Assembly (NCBI GenBank): GCA_963789515.1
Contig: CAWBKW010000002.1
Location: 310,001 to 374,000 of the forward strand
Reading direction: 5' to 3'
Length of the DNA: 64,000 nt
DNA from: JBAXEO01 sp963789515
Lineage (GTDB): Bacteria > Actinomycetota > Coriobacteriia > Anaerosomatales > JAAXUF01
This document shows positions 55,913-64,000 of this stretch, one piece after another (position 1 is the stretch's first letter; every line of letters begins with the position of its first letter). The translations under genes were made by a program, and so were the position numbers. Below the pieces are notes generated by a model. The model saw only the letters and a program-made list of their open reading frames with translations, did not search any database and was not told where the DNA came from.

Positions 55913-56467
55913 ATGCAGATTATCGTCACCGGACGACACATGCACGTCACGGATTCGATTCGAGCCTACGCCGAGGAGAAGATCGGACGCATCGCCAAAG
56001 TATTCGACGCCGAGCCGATGAACGCAGAGCTGGTCATCCACGTCGAGAAGAACCCGGCCAATCCCGTGCCGGCAGTCGCCGAGATCACCCTACGGATGAA
56101 GCGCGCTGTGGTGCGCGCAGAGGAAGCGGCCGTCGACATGTACGCCGCGATCGATCTGGCCGTCGACAAGGCCGAACGCCAGATGCGCAAGTACAAGAGC
56201 CGCATCATCGACAAGCGCAACCACGGCCAGCAGGTGGTCAAGACGGCGCCCGGCGACACTGAGATCAGTGAGCCCGAGGAGGAAGTGCGTGAGGTCGTCC
56301 GCACCAAGACCGTCGATGCGAAGCCCATGTCGGAGGAAGAGGCGATGCTCCAGCTCGAGTTGCTCGGGCACGACTTCTTCGTCTTCACCCACGCCGACAG
56401 CAACGTGCTCAACGTGCTGTATCGGCGCAACGACGGCGACTACGGGTTGATACAGCCCCGCGTCTGA
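55913..56467 (+). CDS. hpf: Long-form ribosome hibernation promoting factor (RaiA/HPF)
   Basis: 184 aa. N-terminal S30AE domain (about 1-100; VTGRHMHVTDSIRAYAEEKI, DLAVDKAERQMRKYKSRI) binds the 30S decoding site; a charged linker leads to the C-terminal dimerisation domain (about 130-184; KPMSEEEAMLQLELLGHDFFVF, LYRRNDGDYGLIQPR) that pairs 70S ribosomes into 100S dimers. GGGAGG precedes the ATG. The leader contains an inverted GATACCC/GGGTATC pair. Its family gives the raiA RNA its name. Confidence 0.95.
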   Translation: MQIIVTGRHMHVTDSIRAYAEEKIGRIAKVFDAEPMNAELVIHVEKNPANPVPAVAEITLRMKRAVVRAEEAAVDMYAAIDLAVDKAERQMRKYKSRIIDKRNHGQQVVKTAPGDTEISEPEEEVREVVRTKTVDAKPMSEEEAMLQLELLGHDFFVFTHADSNVLNVLYRRNDGDYGLIQPRV

Positions 56468-56493
56468 GCGACGCTCGCCCCACCCAGAACCGC

Positions 56494-56518
56494 CGAGGAG
56501 CGCCCAGTGCGCTCCTCG
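56494..56518 (+). terminator. Terminator after hpf
   Basis: CGAGGAGCGC and GCGCTCCTCG pair around CCAGT and are followed by TTGGTTT, a clear intrinsic terminator. Confidence 0.82.
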
Positions 56519-56556
56519 TTGGTTTCGGGGCCACGGACCGACGCGGCGCGAGTTTA

Positions 56557-56586
56557 TTGACAGTGCTCTGACGGGGTGCCTACGAT
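56557..56586 (+). promoter_or_regulatory. Strong sigma-70-like promoter
   Basis: Consensus TTGACA (56557-56562) and TACGAT (56581-56586), 18-bp spacer, 79 bp before the GTG at 56665. Confidence 0.7.
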
Positions 56587-56664
56587 ACGTGGTGGCGTTG
56601 AGCGCGGTGCGCCGTTCACTTGGTAGAGTAGTCGCAGCCATCGTCGTAGCAGGGGAGCTCCCAA

Positions 56665-57336
56665 GTGGAACCGAATGCATCCCAGGTAAGGGTCGAAGAC
56701 ATCGAGGCTGCTCTCGCGGAAGTCGGCGAGATCAAGGCGGCCCGTGTCGTCGTGGAGCCTGACGGGGCCATCTCCGAGATCCACGTCCTCGCCCTGCCGA
56801 CCAAGGCTCCCAAGCAGCTCGTGCGCGACATCGAGTCGTGTCTGATGGCGAAGTTCGGAATCCCGGTCGACCACAAGAAGATCTCCATCGCGCTTCTGGG
56901 CCGAGACGCTGTCAAGCCGGAGTCCGACGCCCTCAGGCGTCCCTCGGCAATCCGTCCGCGGATCTGCTCGATCAACGCGACCGTCAGCGGAGTCCAGGCC
57001 TCGGCAAGCGTCTTGCTGGAGATCGGTGGGGCGGAGTACACCGGGACTGCGAGCGGTCCGGCAAGCCAGACCGGCCGGCTCAGACTGGTTGCGACGGCGA
57101 CGCTCGATGCGGTGAGCCAGTATTCCGACGCCAAGACGTCGTTCGCTCTCGAAGATGTGGCGATCGTGAAGCTGGGGAGGGAGAAGGCCGCCATCTCGTG
57201 CATCGCTCTGGTGAGCGGGCTGGGGGAGCAGACCTTCTCAGGATCCGCGATGGTGCGTCAGAACGATAATGACTCGGTGGTGCGCGCCACGCTTGACGCG
57301 ATCAACCGCCGGATGGACTACCTGACAACTGAATAA
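56665..57336 (+). CDS. Uncharacterised two-domain protein
   Basis: 223 aa, soluble, no signal peptide. The N-terminal half (about 1-80) alternates beta and alpha: RVEDIEAALAEVGEIKAARVVV, then PTKAPKQLVRDIESCLMAKFGI and VDHKKISIALL. The C-terminal half (about 95-220) looks like a beta-sheet with a helix (GVQASASVLLEIGGAEYTGTASG, RLRLVATATLDAVSQY) and two Cys. The phrase VRDIESxLMAKFGIxVDHKKIS feels like a conserved family signature, but I cannot name the family or a function. It has its own strong promoter and GTG start with GGGGAG upstream, and lies just before the peptide/HD-GYP locus. Confidence 0.75.
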   Translation: MEPNASQVRVEDIEAALAEVGEIKAARVVVEPDGAISEIHVLALPTKAPKQLVRDIESCLMAKFGIPVDHKKISIALLGRDAVKPESDALRRPSAIRPRICSINATVSGVQASASVLLEIGGAEYTGTASGPASQTGRLRLVATATLDAVSQYSDAKTSFALEDVAIVKLGREKAAISCIALVSGLGEQTFSGSAMVRQNDNDSVVRATLDAINRRMDYLTTE

Positions 57337-57439
57337 TGAATCCCCAGTTTGGACCGGCGTCATGAATGACCGCGCGAAAGACACTGTTTGCACTGAAATG
57401 AGCGGAGCGGACAGCGTTCTTCCATCACTAGCGGGATGG

Positions 57440-57476
57440 GAGAAGACCAAACCTGCACTACAAAGGGGGTCTTCTC
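57440..57476 (+). promoter_or_regulatory. Hairpin overlapping the ribosome binding site of the small peptide
   Basis: GAGAAGACC (57440-57448) pairs perfectly with GGTCTTCTC (57468-57476), which ends three bases before the ATG at 57480. The SD-like AAAGGGGG partly enters the stem, so translation of the peptide could be switched by opening it. Confidence 0.5.
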
Positions 57477-57479
57477 ACC

Positions 57480-57557
57480 ATGAAGCGTATGTATCTGGTT
57501 CTCGCGTCACTTGCGTCCGTCGTGCTTATGGGCGGTGCTTGGATCAAAGTCCGATAG
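57480..57557 (+). CDS. 25-residue hydrophobic peptide ORF
   Basis: The ORF begins MKRMYLVLAS, continues with a Val/Leu/Ala/Gly-rich core and ends GGAWIKVR. That is a positive N-terminus, one hydrophobic helix and a basic C-terminus with a Trp. AAAGGGGG stands about 12 bases upstream, and the hairpin above overlaps it. It could be a signal or leader peptide, a pheromone precursor for the sensor genes downstream, or the N-terminus of a longer protein broken by a frame error like its neighbours. No family is recognised. Confidence 0.45.
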   Translation: MKRMYLVLASLASVVLMGGAWIKVR

Positions 57558-57602
57558 CATCGATGGCGTCGAGTCCAAATTGCGAAGGGGCGGGTGAGCC
57601 GA

Positions 57603-58894
57603 ATGGAAGAACTCTAGCGGCCTCGCCCGCCCCTTCAGCATCCTCTCGTACATATTCTTCGCTCTCGGCGTCGTGGGTCTGGCTCGTCGTGGTCTGGCGG
57701 AGCTACCGCCTCGGCATTCATCCCGGTCGTGCTCCTCGCGATTGCGGCCGTGCTGAGCGAGAACTACGCGCTGGCGCTTCCAACGCTACACAGTCTCGCT
57801 GGCCTATCCTTTGACCATCGCGGCGATTGGTCCTCGATGGTCCCACGAGCGCCGCGATGGTTGCGGTCGTGACTGCTGTCAGTGTTGCGGACATCCGAGA
57901 CAAGACCGCGCCGAGCGCATGCGGTTCAATGTGGGCGAGCTGCTCTTGGTTCCTCTCGCAGGCGGATGGGCTACCTTGCTCTGGGCGGTCGATGCTCCTG
58001 CAGCGGTCGTGGCGTCCAGGGCGGCCCTTAGCGGCGATCCCCAGCTCCTGGTGCCGCTGATTGCTGTCGGCCTTGATATGCGCGCTCGGCAATGTGGCGC
58101 GATGGCGCTTGCGATTGCCACTATGGGCACCAGGTCGCTGCGGAGCTCTCGCTGTCGGAGCCTGATGTGGCTGATTCCGTCGCAGTTCTGCGTTGGCGTT
58201 GGTGGGCTTCTTGATTGCGCAGGTGATTGCGGTCAGCTGGCTTGCCTTCCGCTCTTCGTGGCGCCACTGCTTGTTGCACGTCAGCTGTATCAGCGATATG
58301 CGGCCCTCAAGGCGGCGTACTGCGGACACGGTTCGTTCACTCATCGGTGCGCTCGAGGCCAAGGATCCATACACGCGAGGTCATTCCGAGCGTGTTGCCG
58401 GATATGCGCTCGAACTTGGGGCTGCGTCGGGTTGGATGCGGGCACACTCGAGCGACTTGAGTATGCGGCGCTCCTACACGACTTGGGCAAGCTGGCGGTG
58501 CCGGGCAGCCTGCTGACGAAGCCCGGTTCGCTGACGACGAAGAGATGGAGTCATACGACTCCACCCGACCCGCGGTGCGGAGATGGTCGCCAAGATACCG
58601 CCGCTGAAGGACCTGTCTGAACTCGTGGCCAACCATCACGAGTGGTATGGCGGCGGTGGCTATCCCCTCCAGGCGAAGGCGCCGGAGATTCCGCAGCTTG
58701 CGCTCATCCTGTGTGTAGCCGACTCCTACGATGCGATGACCACGACTCGCTCGTACCGCCCCGCGCTCTACGCATGATCAGGCGATCGCGGAGCTCATTG
58801 GCGGAGCGGCGGCCAGTTCGATCCCGACCTAGTAAGTGCTTCATTGAAGGTCGCGTGGGATGCGCCGGAGCAGGGAGGACCGCAGCGGCGATGA
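57603..58894 (+). CDS. Membrane HD-GYP domain protein (many frame breaks)
   Basis: Reconstructed as about 430 aa: an N-terminal region of six or more TM helices (FSILSYIFFALGVVGLA, ASAFIPVVLLAIAAVL, SLAYPLTIAALVLDGPTSAA, VALVGFLIAQVIAVSWLA) followed by an HD-GYP domain. The signature residues are present: GHSERVAGYALELG, LLHDLGKLAVPGSLL (HD at 58477-58482), LHPTRGAEM and HHEWYGGGGYP (58634-58666). This is the c-di-GMP phosphodiesterase motif set. About twenty single-base corrections are needed, all at wobble positions, for example 57614-57615 CT[C/T] and 57624-57625 CT[C/G]. Start is ATG 57603 or GTG 57595. The stop overlaps the next ATG (ATGA). Confidence 0.75.
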
Positions 58895-60146
58895 TCTGCC
58901 GGCCGCCGTAGTGCCCACGCCCGTCTCAGGGGGGCGGAGCGTAGTGCTGGCTTATCGTTCAGCGCGCCTGCCCTCGGCGTTCGGATTCCGAGTGCGAGCC
59001 ATCAGTATCTCGGTACTGTGGTTCTTCTTAGCGGTTCTGCTTCTGGACTCGTTCGATATCTCTCTCCCTCGCGGTGACAGCATAGGGGTGAGTGGCGCAG
59101 TCAGCGCTGCGGCATCATCCTGTTGCTTGGGCCGGCTTGGGCGTTCTGTCATCTGCATCGGATCAGTCCTCGTCACGCATCTCGCCCGACATGGAACTGA
59201 GAAACGCCGTCGAGTCATCGGCGCCTTGTTTGCGCGATCGTCGGCCCTAGCGGCCGCGCGTCCTGGTCTCCTGGGCGCTGACAGGCTGAGTCCGACCGGG
59301 TATCATGGGCTGCTCGCCGCGGCACTGGTGCCCCTGCGCCTTCTTGATGACGGAACTCGTTGCGTGCACAGCTCGTGGCTGCTGTCGGCACCGGACGTCC
59401 GTTCGGCCGTCTGCTCGCGGCAACATCCCGATGCAGGCCCGCTCCTCTTGGCGCAGTGGTCGGCATCCGTGCTTCTGCTGATTACCTACAACGGCATGGG
59501 CCCTTGGAGCCCGACGGCATTCACAACGGCATGGGAGCGTACAGCCTGATTCCCGTCGTAGCGTTACTCTTCCTTATCCGACAGTCGTACGCGATGCTGC
59601 AGGATATTCGCGAGCTGTACCGCACTACCGTTGAGGTGCTGGTTGAGGCGGCTGAAGCCCAGGACGTAAGGCGCGTGGGTCATGCGGAACGCACGGCGTC
59701 AATAGCGCGCACAATTGGCACCCACATGGGCCTGGCATCAGGTCAAATCGAACGCATAAGCTATGCGGCACTCCTGCACGATGTCGATGCGATCGGGAGT
59801 CCTGAGGAGCACGGGATCGCCCGATGAGGGGAGCGAGCACGGGCTTGCAGCCGGCGCTACGTCTCCCGTCTTTGAGGGCGTCCGGTTCTTCGAAGACGTC
59901 GTCCCCATCATTCGAGTCTGCGACGGTGATTGGGGCGGAGAGCCTCCACCCTCAGAGTCCGATGTTCTGGCCGGCTTCATTGTTGCGCTCGCTAGTGACG
60001 CTGACGCGGCTGCTCACAGCGATGTTGCCGAGGCGCACCTCGGCAATTCCATCGACCGTGTCGCGCCTCACGTATCGGCGTCGATGAAGGCGCTTGTGGT
60101 TGGTGCCGCCCTTGCTTCGGGGTACAGGATTCCGGCGGTCGGCTAA
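58891..60146 (+). CDS. Membrane protein with degenerate HD domain (several frame breaks)
   Basis: Paralogue in layout of the preceding gene. N-terminal TM helices (ISVLWFFLAVLLLDSFDISL, AAAIILLLGPAWAF, YSLIPVVALLFLI) precede a coiled segment (DIRELYRTTVEVLVEAAEAQD) and an HD-like domain: GHAERTASIARTIGTHMGL and LLHDVDAIG. The Lys after HDxG and the whole HHExxxGxGYP motif are missing, so catalysis is unlikely and a sensing or partner role is probable. Clear breaks: GG[G/A] at about 59817 and lost wobble bases near 58906 and 59113. ATG 58891 overlaps the previous stop; the stop TAA overlaps the next ATG by one base. Confidence 0.68.
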
Positions 60147-60720
60147 TGCCAGCACTCGTCGCCGTACTTATCGGGATTCTCCTGGGCTACGCGGCGGGGG
60201 GGCGGCTGGGTGGACTCAGCAAACTCAAGCTTCGCTTCGAGTGGCTGGTTCTTGTTCTCTTCGTCGTCCAAGCAACGGCGCGCGGCCGGCTGCTGGGGAT
60301 GGTGGGCGCCAGTCAGTTGTCGCTCGCTGTCTGGGTGGTGGCGTCGTCCCTCTTGGTCCTCGCAATGGCCGCCAACTGGAGGATTCCGGGCATGGCGCTG
60401 GGCGCCACCGGGGTCCTGATGAACGTCGACGTGGTGCTCTTGAACGCCGGAATGCCAGTGCTCCTCGGAGAGAGCGCCAAGACCGGGTCCTTCGCTCGGC
60501 AGCCGAATTCGCTCATGGTACTGGAAGCTTCTATCGAGTGGCCCAACAGGCAGATGCTCTCAACTGGCTGGGCGATGCCATGCCGATCACGATGGGCCGG
60601 AGCATTGTCTTGGTTAGCCCTGGCGATATCGTGCTCATGGTCGCGGTTGCGGTGGTCATCGTGTATGGGATGTCTCTTGACGCTCCAGGCGCATCCGCAT
60701 CCCCGGGGCTCACGCGATAG
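60146..60720 (+). CDS. DUF5317 membrane protein (one frame break)
   Basis: About 191 aa with five or six TM helices: LVAVLIGILLGYAAGG, FEWLVLVLFVVQATARG, SLAVWVVASSLLVLAMAANW, and a last helix IVLMVAVAVVIVYGMSL. The layout NWRIPGMALGATGVLMNVDVVLLNAGMPV and LNWLGDAMPI matches DUF5317, a family of unknown function. One wobble base is missing after 60519 (GT[-]); restoring it joins NSLMV to the SFYRVAQQADALNWLGD part. Uncorrected, the frame runs falsely into the regulator downstream. It is the third gene of a tightly overlapping trio. Confidence 0.75.
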
Positions 60721-60826
60721 AGGAGAACCGTCTACCTGCGCATCTTGCGCCGCAGGATTCAGAGGGTTTAGATTGGTCATCCATCGTCTTCGGCACCCCT
60801 CGCCGCGCATAGTACGGAGGTTACCT

Positions 60827-63800
60827 ATGTGCGCCTCAGATGGGGCCTTGGGAACACCCGAATTCGGCCTTGTGGTTGAGCGACATCGGGTTGTCGAGCG
60901 AATAGCGCAGTCGGGCAACAAGCCGTGCGTCCTTTTCGGGCCGTCCGGATGCGGGAAGTCAGTTGCGGCTGCGCAGTATGCCTTGAGCGTTCAGAGTCGC
61001 ACGATTTGGGTGGATGCCGGAGGCGAGTTCCTGTCGGCAAATCGGCTTGCTCAGACTGCACTTCAGGCGCTCGGGGAGCCGCTGCCACTCCGATGCCTAG
61101 CGAGGGAGAGCGACGGCCTGGCACTGGTCGATGCGGTTGACGCCCTTGTTCGCTCAATTCAGACGAACACTCGAACTAGCGGAGTGTTGCTAGTCATCGA
61201 CGACCTGGGCGCCCCACTCTCACCGGACGAGATCCTCGGTCTTCGCCATCTTGTCCGCGCGTTGTGGCGCGTTGGATCTCGAGTCCTAGTTACGTCGCGT
61301 GGGGTGAGTCAGTGGCCAAGCGCGCTTCTCTGTGAATGCTCGCTTGTCGGTCCCGGCGAGCTTGCGCTGACGAGAGACGAAGCCGTGGCGTACCTTGGGG
61401 AGGCTGGTCTATCGTCACTGCTCGGCGAATGCGACGAGCTGCGTGCTGCGTGCGGGGGTCACCCAGCTTTCTTCGTGGTCATGGCCAGCCAAGCGACCGA
61501 GTATGGCCTGGCGGCGCGAGTGGCCAGAACGCCTTCGCTCGAGGCGTGGCTCCGCAAGGTGGCCCTGGAGCAGCTTTCCGGAGAGCAGAAGCGGGCACTT
61601 GTTGCCGCCACGCTAGTGCTCACGGGGGATGATCGTGACCTGCTGTCACTGGGCATAGAGAGGCCAGTGGAAGCGCTGGACGGTCTGGCAGCTTCAATGC
61701 CGCTGGCGGCGTGTACTCGCACTTCCAACGGGGGCCGTACGTTCAGGATTCACCAACTTGTCGACGGCTACTTGGACGATTTCGGTTGCGTTGACGATCT
61801 AGAGGCGGACGATTGCCTGATGGCCCTCGCCGTTGCGCTCCTCTCTGAGCGCGGGGACTTCCCACGTGCGGCCGAGCTTCTCACTCGTCAGGGGACATCT
61901 GAGCGGATAATCGCATGGCTTCTGCGGTACGGTGATGATGCTGTCGCGCAGGGGCACTACCTTTCACTCAGCCGCATCATCAGCAGGGCTCCGGTCGCCG
62001 CCCTGATGGCGCAGCCTCGTCTTCTGTTGGTCTGGGCAGAAGTGTGTGCCGAGACGGGCCAGGTCGAAGATGCAATGGCCAAGTGCCGTGCGGCGAGGAA
62101 CTTGGCCGAGCATGCTGGTGACATGCCTGTTGCCTACCGGGCACTCGCGCTGTGTGCCCGGTATGCCGGTCGTGCAAATCGCATCGAGGAGGCAGAAGGA
62201 TTCGCGACAGCCATTCTACGCGCGCCGGCTGGGCAGGTGAGCGAGGAGGTGGTTGCCGAAGCGATGCTCTGTCGGGCTCAGAACGCCGTGATGCAGGCGA
62301 ACTACGTGCTGGCGTGTGAGCTTCTGGAGGACGCAGTTAGGCTTTCGAGCGCGAGCCCTGCCGGAGAGCATGTGGGACGCGCAGCCGGGCAAGCGCTGGC
62401 ACTCGTTCCAGCCATTGCGTGGGGAGACTACTTGGCCACCTCGAGGGCTCTTGCGCCGGCCATCGTGGTGAGTCAGCAGTACCTCACTGATCGAGTAGTG
62501 CTCAAGGGGAATGTCGCGGCATGTCTCTGCGAGGCGGGACGGCTCTCGCGCTGTGAGCAGTTGCTGAGGTCGGTACTCGCCGAGTCCAGGCCTGCTGGTC
62601 TTGACGTCTATTCTGGTGCCTACTTGGCCGTGTTGGGTTGTGCCAAGGTCGGACAGGGCGAAGCCGCGCGTGGCATCGAACTGATGAAGGAGGGAATCGC
62701 GACCTCTATCGCCGGGGGTGACGAGCAGGGCGCTGACCAGAGCCGCGTGCACCTGGCAATCGATCCTACGGGCGTCCGGTGAACTGACTGAATCCCTTGT
62801 GGTTGCCGAGCGTGCATTCGAGAGGCTCACCGTCGCCGATGCTTGCAGTTTTCGGCGGCTTGCCGCGCTTGAGGTAGCTGCCTCCCTGCTTGCGATCGGC
62901 GATCCGGCGGCGGCCTCGGCTTGGGCGGGTTCGGTGGTAGACGAGGGTTTCGAGGGCAATCGCCACCACGCTCTTCGCGCGACGATGATTCTCGCGGAGG
63001 TAGCGCGACGAGAGGGACGTATTGAAGACGCGATTCGCCTGATTCTCGGCCAATCAGAGTACCTGCTGTCCGAAAACCCCAACTGGCAAGTAGCGATGTA
63101 CTGCAGGGCCTTCCCAGGGTTGATCGGTGTGGTCGCGCTTGCGCTGGGTCCTGGCAAGTTGCCCGAGCACCTTCTGCGCATGATTCCCCCCGAATCCGCT
63201 GAGCGCATGCTCTCTGAGACCAGAGGGTTCCTCGACACTGGGGTGTGGCGCGAACTCGGCAACCGCCTGATCGGTGGACCGGAGATGGATCGATTCCTCA
63301 GCCGGGCAGGTCTGCCGTTGTGTCACGTGAGGCTCTTTGGTGGACTTGAGGTTTCCGTTGGGGGACGGGTTATTCGCACACGTGACTGGAGGAAGCGCAA
63401 GGCACGACTGCTCTTCGCGATGCTGGCAACGAAGCGAGGTCACGATGTTCCGCGCGACCAGGTCTTTGAGTACCTGTGGCCGGACATGGACGAGGAGCGT
63501 GCAGGAACAACCTATACGTTGCGTGGAGCACGATGAAGTCGGTTCTTGGGCGGCGACCGTCGAGCAGAGACGCTCCGTGCCCGTACGTCGAGAGCGTTGG
63601 CGGCGTGTGTCAGCGCAGTTCGCGCCATTGTGCGATCGGACATCGACGAGTTCGAGGAGGCCCTGACTCGCGGCGCGGACGGCAGAGGCCGACTCGCGAC
63701 ATCGGACGCGCTATCGAGCCTACGAGCGTATCGCGTAACCTGTATCGCGGCGATCTGCTGCCCGGTGACGTCTACGACGACTGGTTCGCCGCCTCCGCGA

Positions 63801-64000
63801 CCACTATCGGTCTGAGTTCGTCGACGCGATGCTGCGGGCAGCACAGCTTCTCTGTCGACGGCGACGGACCCGGGAATGCGCTTGTCTTTGCTCGGCGTGC
63901 AATCCAGGCGGACTCGCTCCGGGAGGACCTCTATCAGATGCGCGCTGCGCTGTCGAGATCGCAGGCGGGCCAGCGCAGCTCCGCCATCGACACGTACTTC
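60827..64000 (+). CDS. Large ATPase/BTAD transcriptional regulator, partial at the right edge (several frame breaks)
   Basis: N-terminal STAND/AAA-type ATPase: Walker A GPSGCGKS (38-45), Walker B LLVIDDLG (about 123-130), then a helical TPR-like region (about 330-790). Near 63325-64000 comes a winged-helix plus bacterial transcriptional activation domain (BTAD): CHVRLFGGLEVSVGGRVI, RKRKARLLFAMLATKRGHDVPRDQVFEYLWPD, then NNLYVAWSTMKSVLG, LYRGDLLPGDVYDDWFA and FARRAIQADSLREDLYQ. This is an AfsR/MalT-like architecture with the DNA-binding part at the C-terminus. Breaks: 62764-62765 GA[T/C], a lost base after 63502 (GC[-]AGG), CG[C/A] near 63619, and more to the end. ATG 60827 has CGGAGG upstream. 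Confidence 0.78.

Noticed and set aside
57362..57814. 150-codon plus-strand frame over the small peptide and start of the HD-GYP gene
   Set aside because: No domain, Ser/Arg-rich shadow composition, and it would run through the hairpin and the membrane segments of the true gene.
57603..60146. Pseudogene remnants in the HD region
   Set aside because: The number of breaks is high, but all catalytic and membrane segments are preserved and the breaks are again at synonymous positions, which is not how decaying genes look.
60146..62782. An 878-aa DUF5317-ATPase fusion
   Set aside because: A missing wobble base in the DUF5317 gene lets the frame run on through the intergenic region. The regulator has its own ATG at 60827 with a good ribosome binding site.

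Overview
The window looks like chromosomal DNA of a high-GC actinobacterium, most likely an environmental member of Coriobacteriia or a close relative (inference). Reasons are the C/G-rich wobble positions, frequent GTG starts, tightly overlapping operons, the order argS-lysA-hom-thrB...rho-rpmE...prfA-prmC-tsaC-rpiB-glyA-upp-(dCMP deaminase)-wecA-atp, a MurA with the active-site Cys, and two exported CxxCH proteins of the kind found in anaerobic sediment lineages. Nearly all genes are on the + strand. I see no IS elements, tRNA, rRNA or CRISPR arrays.

Layout. 0-3.1 kb: argS and lysA. 3.2-6.2 kb: two minus-strand paralogous secreted CxxCH/beta-sandwich proteins, each preceded at the same distance by a conserved 25-bp element. 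6.4-8.7 kb: hom and thrB. 8.8-13.7 kb: sppA, a metallophosphoesterase, a predicted cyclic 2,3-diphosphoglycerate pathway (cpgS plus 2-phosphoglycerate kinase) and a small transaldolase. 13.7-20.8 kb: rho, rpmE with a long acidic tail, thyX, a DUF1385 membrane protein, a polysaccharide deacetylase, prfA and prmC. 20.8-25.7 kb: tsaC, rpiB, glyA, upp, dCMP deaminase and wecA. 25.7-32.7 kb: a complete F1Fo ATP synthase operon with promoter and terminator. 32.8-46.1 kb: murA, fabZ, then a cell-surface glycan locus (UDP-sugar dehydrogenase, hexapeptide protein, LCP ligase, flippase, glycosyltransferases, O-antigen-ligase-like protein, DUF354 protein). 46.2-50.6 kb: purine nucleoside phosphorylase, S-adenosylhomocysteinase, an enlarged MtnA and an AEC transporter. 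50.7-56.5 kb: comF, a structured RNA of probable raiA type, a solute-binding lipoprotein, an amino-acid ABC transporter and long-form hpf. 56.6-64 kb: an unrecognised protein, a 25-aa hydrophobic peptide ORF, an HD-GYP membrane protein, a degenerate HD membrane protein, a DUF5317 protein and a large ATPase/BTAD regulator cut by the window end.

The dominant oddity is more than twenty single-base frame breaks in otherwise intact genes. At nearly every one, a synonymous wobble position is written as two alternative bases (for example CT[C/G], GC[G/T], GG[G/A]) or is missing altogether. Applying that one rule restores full-length family members everywhere. This is the expected footprint of a consensus built from co-existing strains, not of pseudogenes or programmed frameshifting. 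I therefore annotate these genes as single CDS across the break and give the break positions. Breaks are sparse before 37 kb and dense in the glycan locus, the ABC transporter and the last 6.4 kb.
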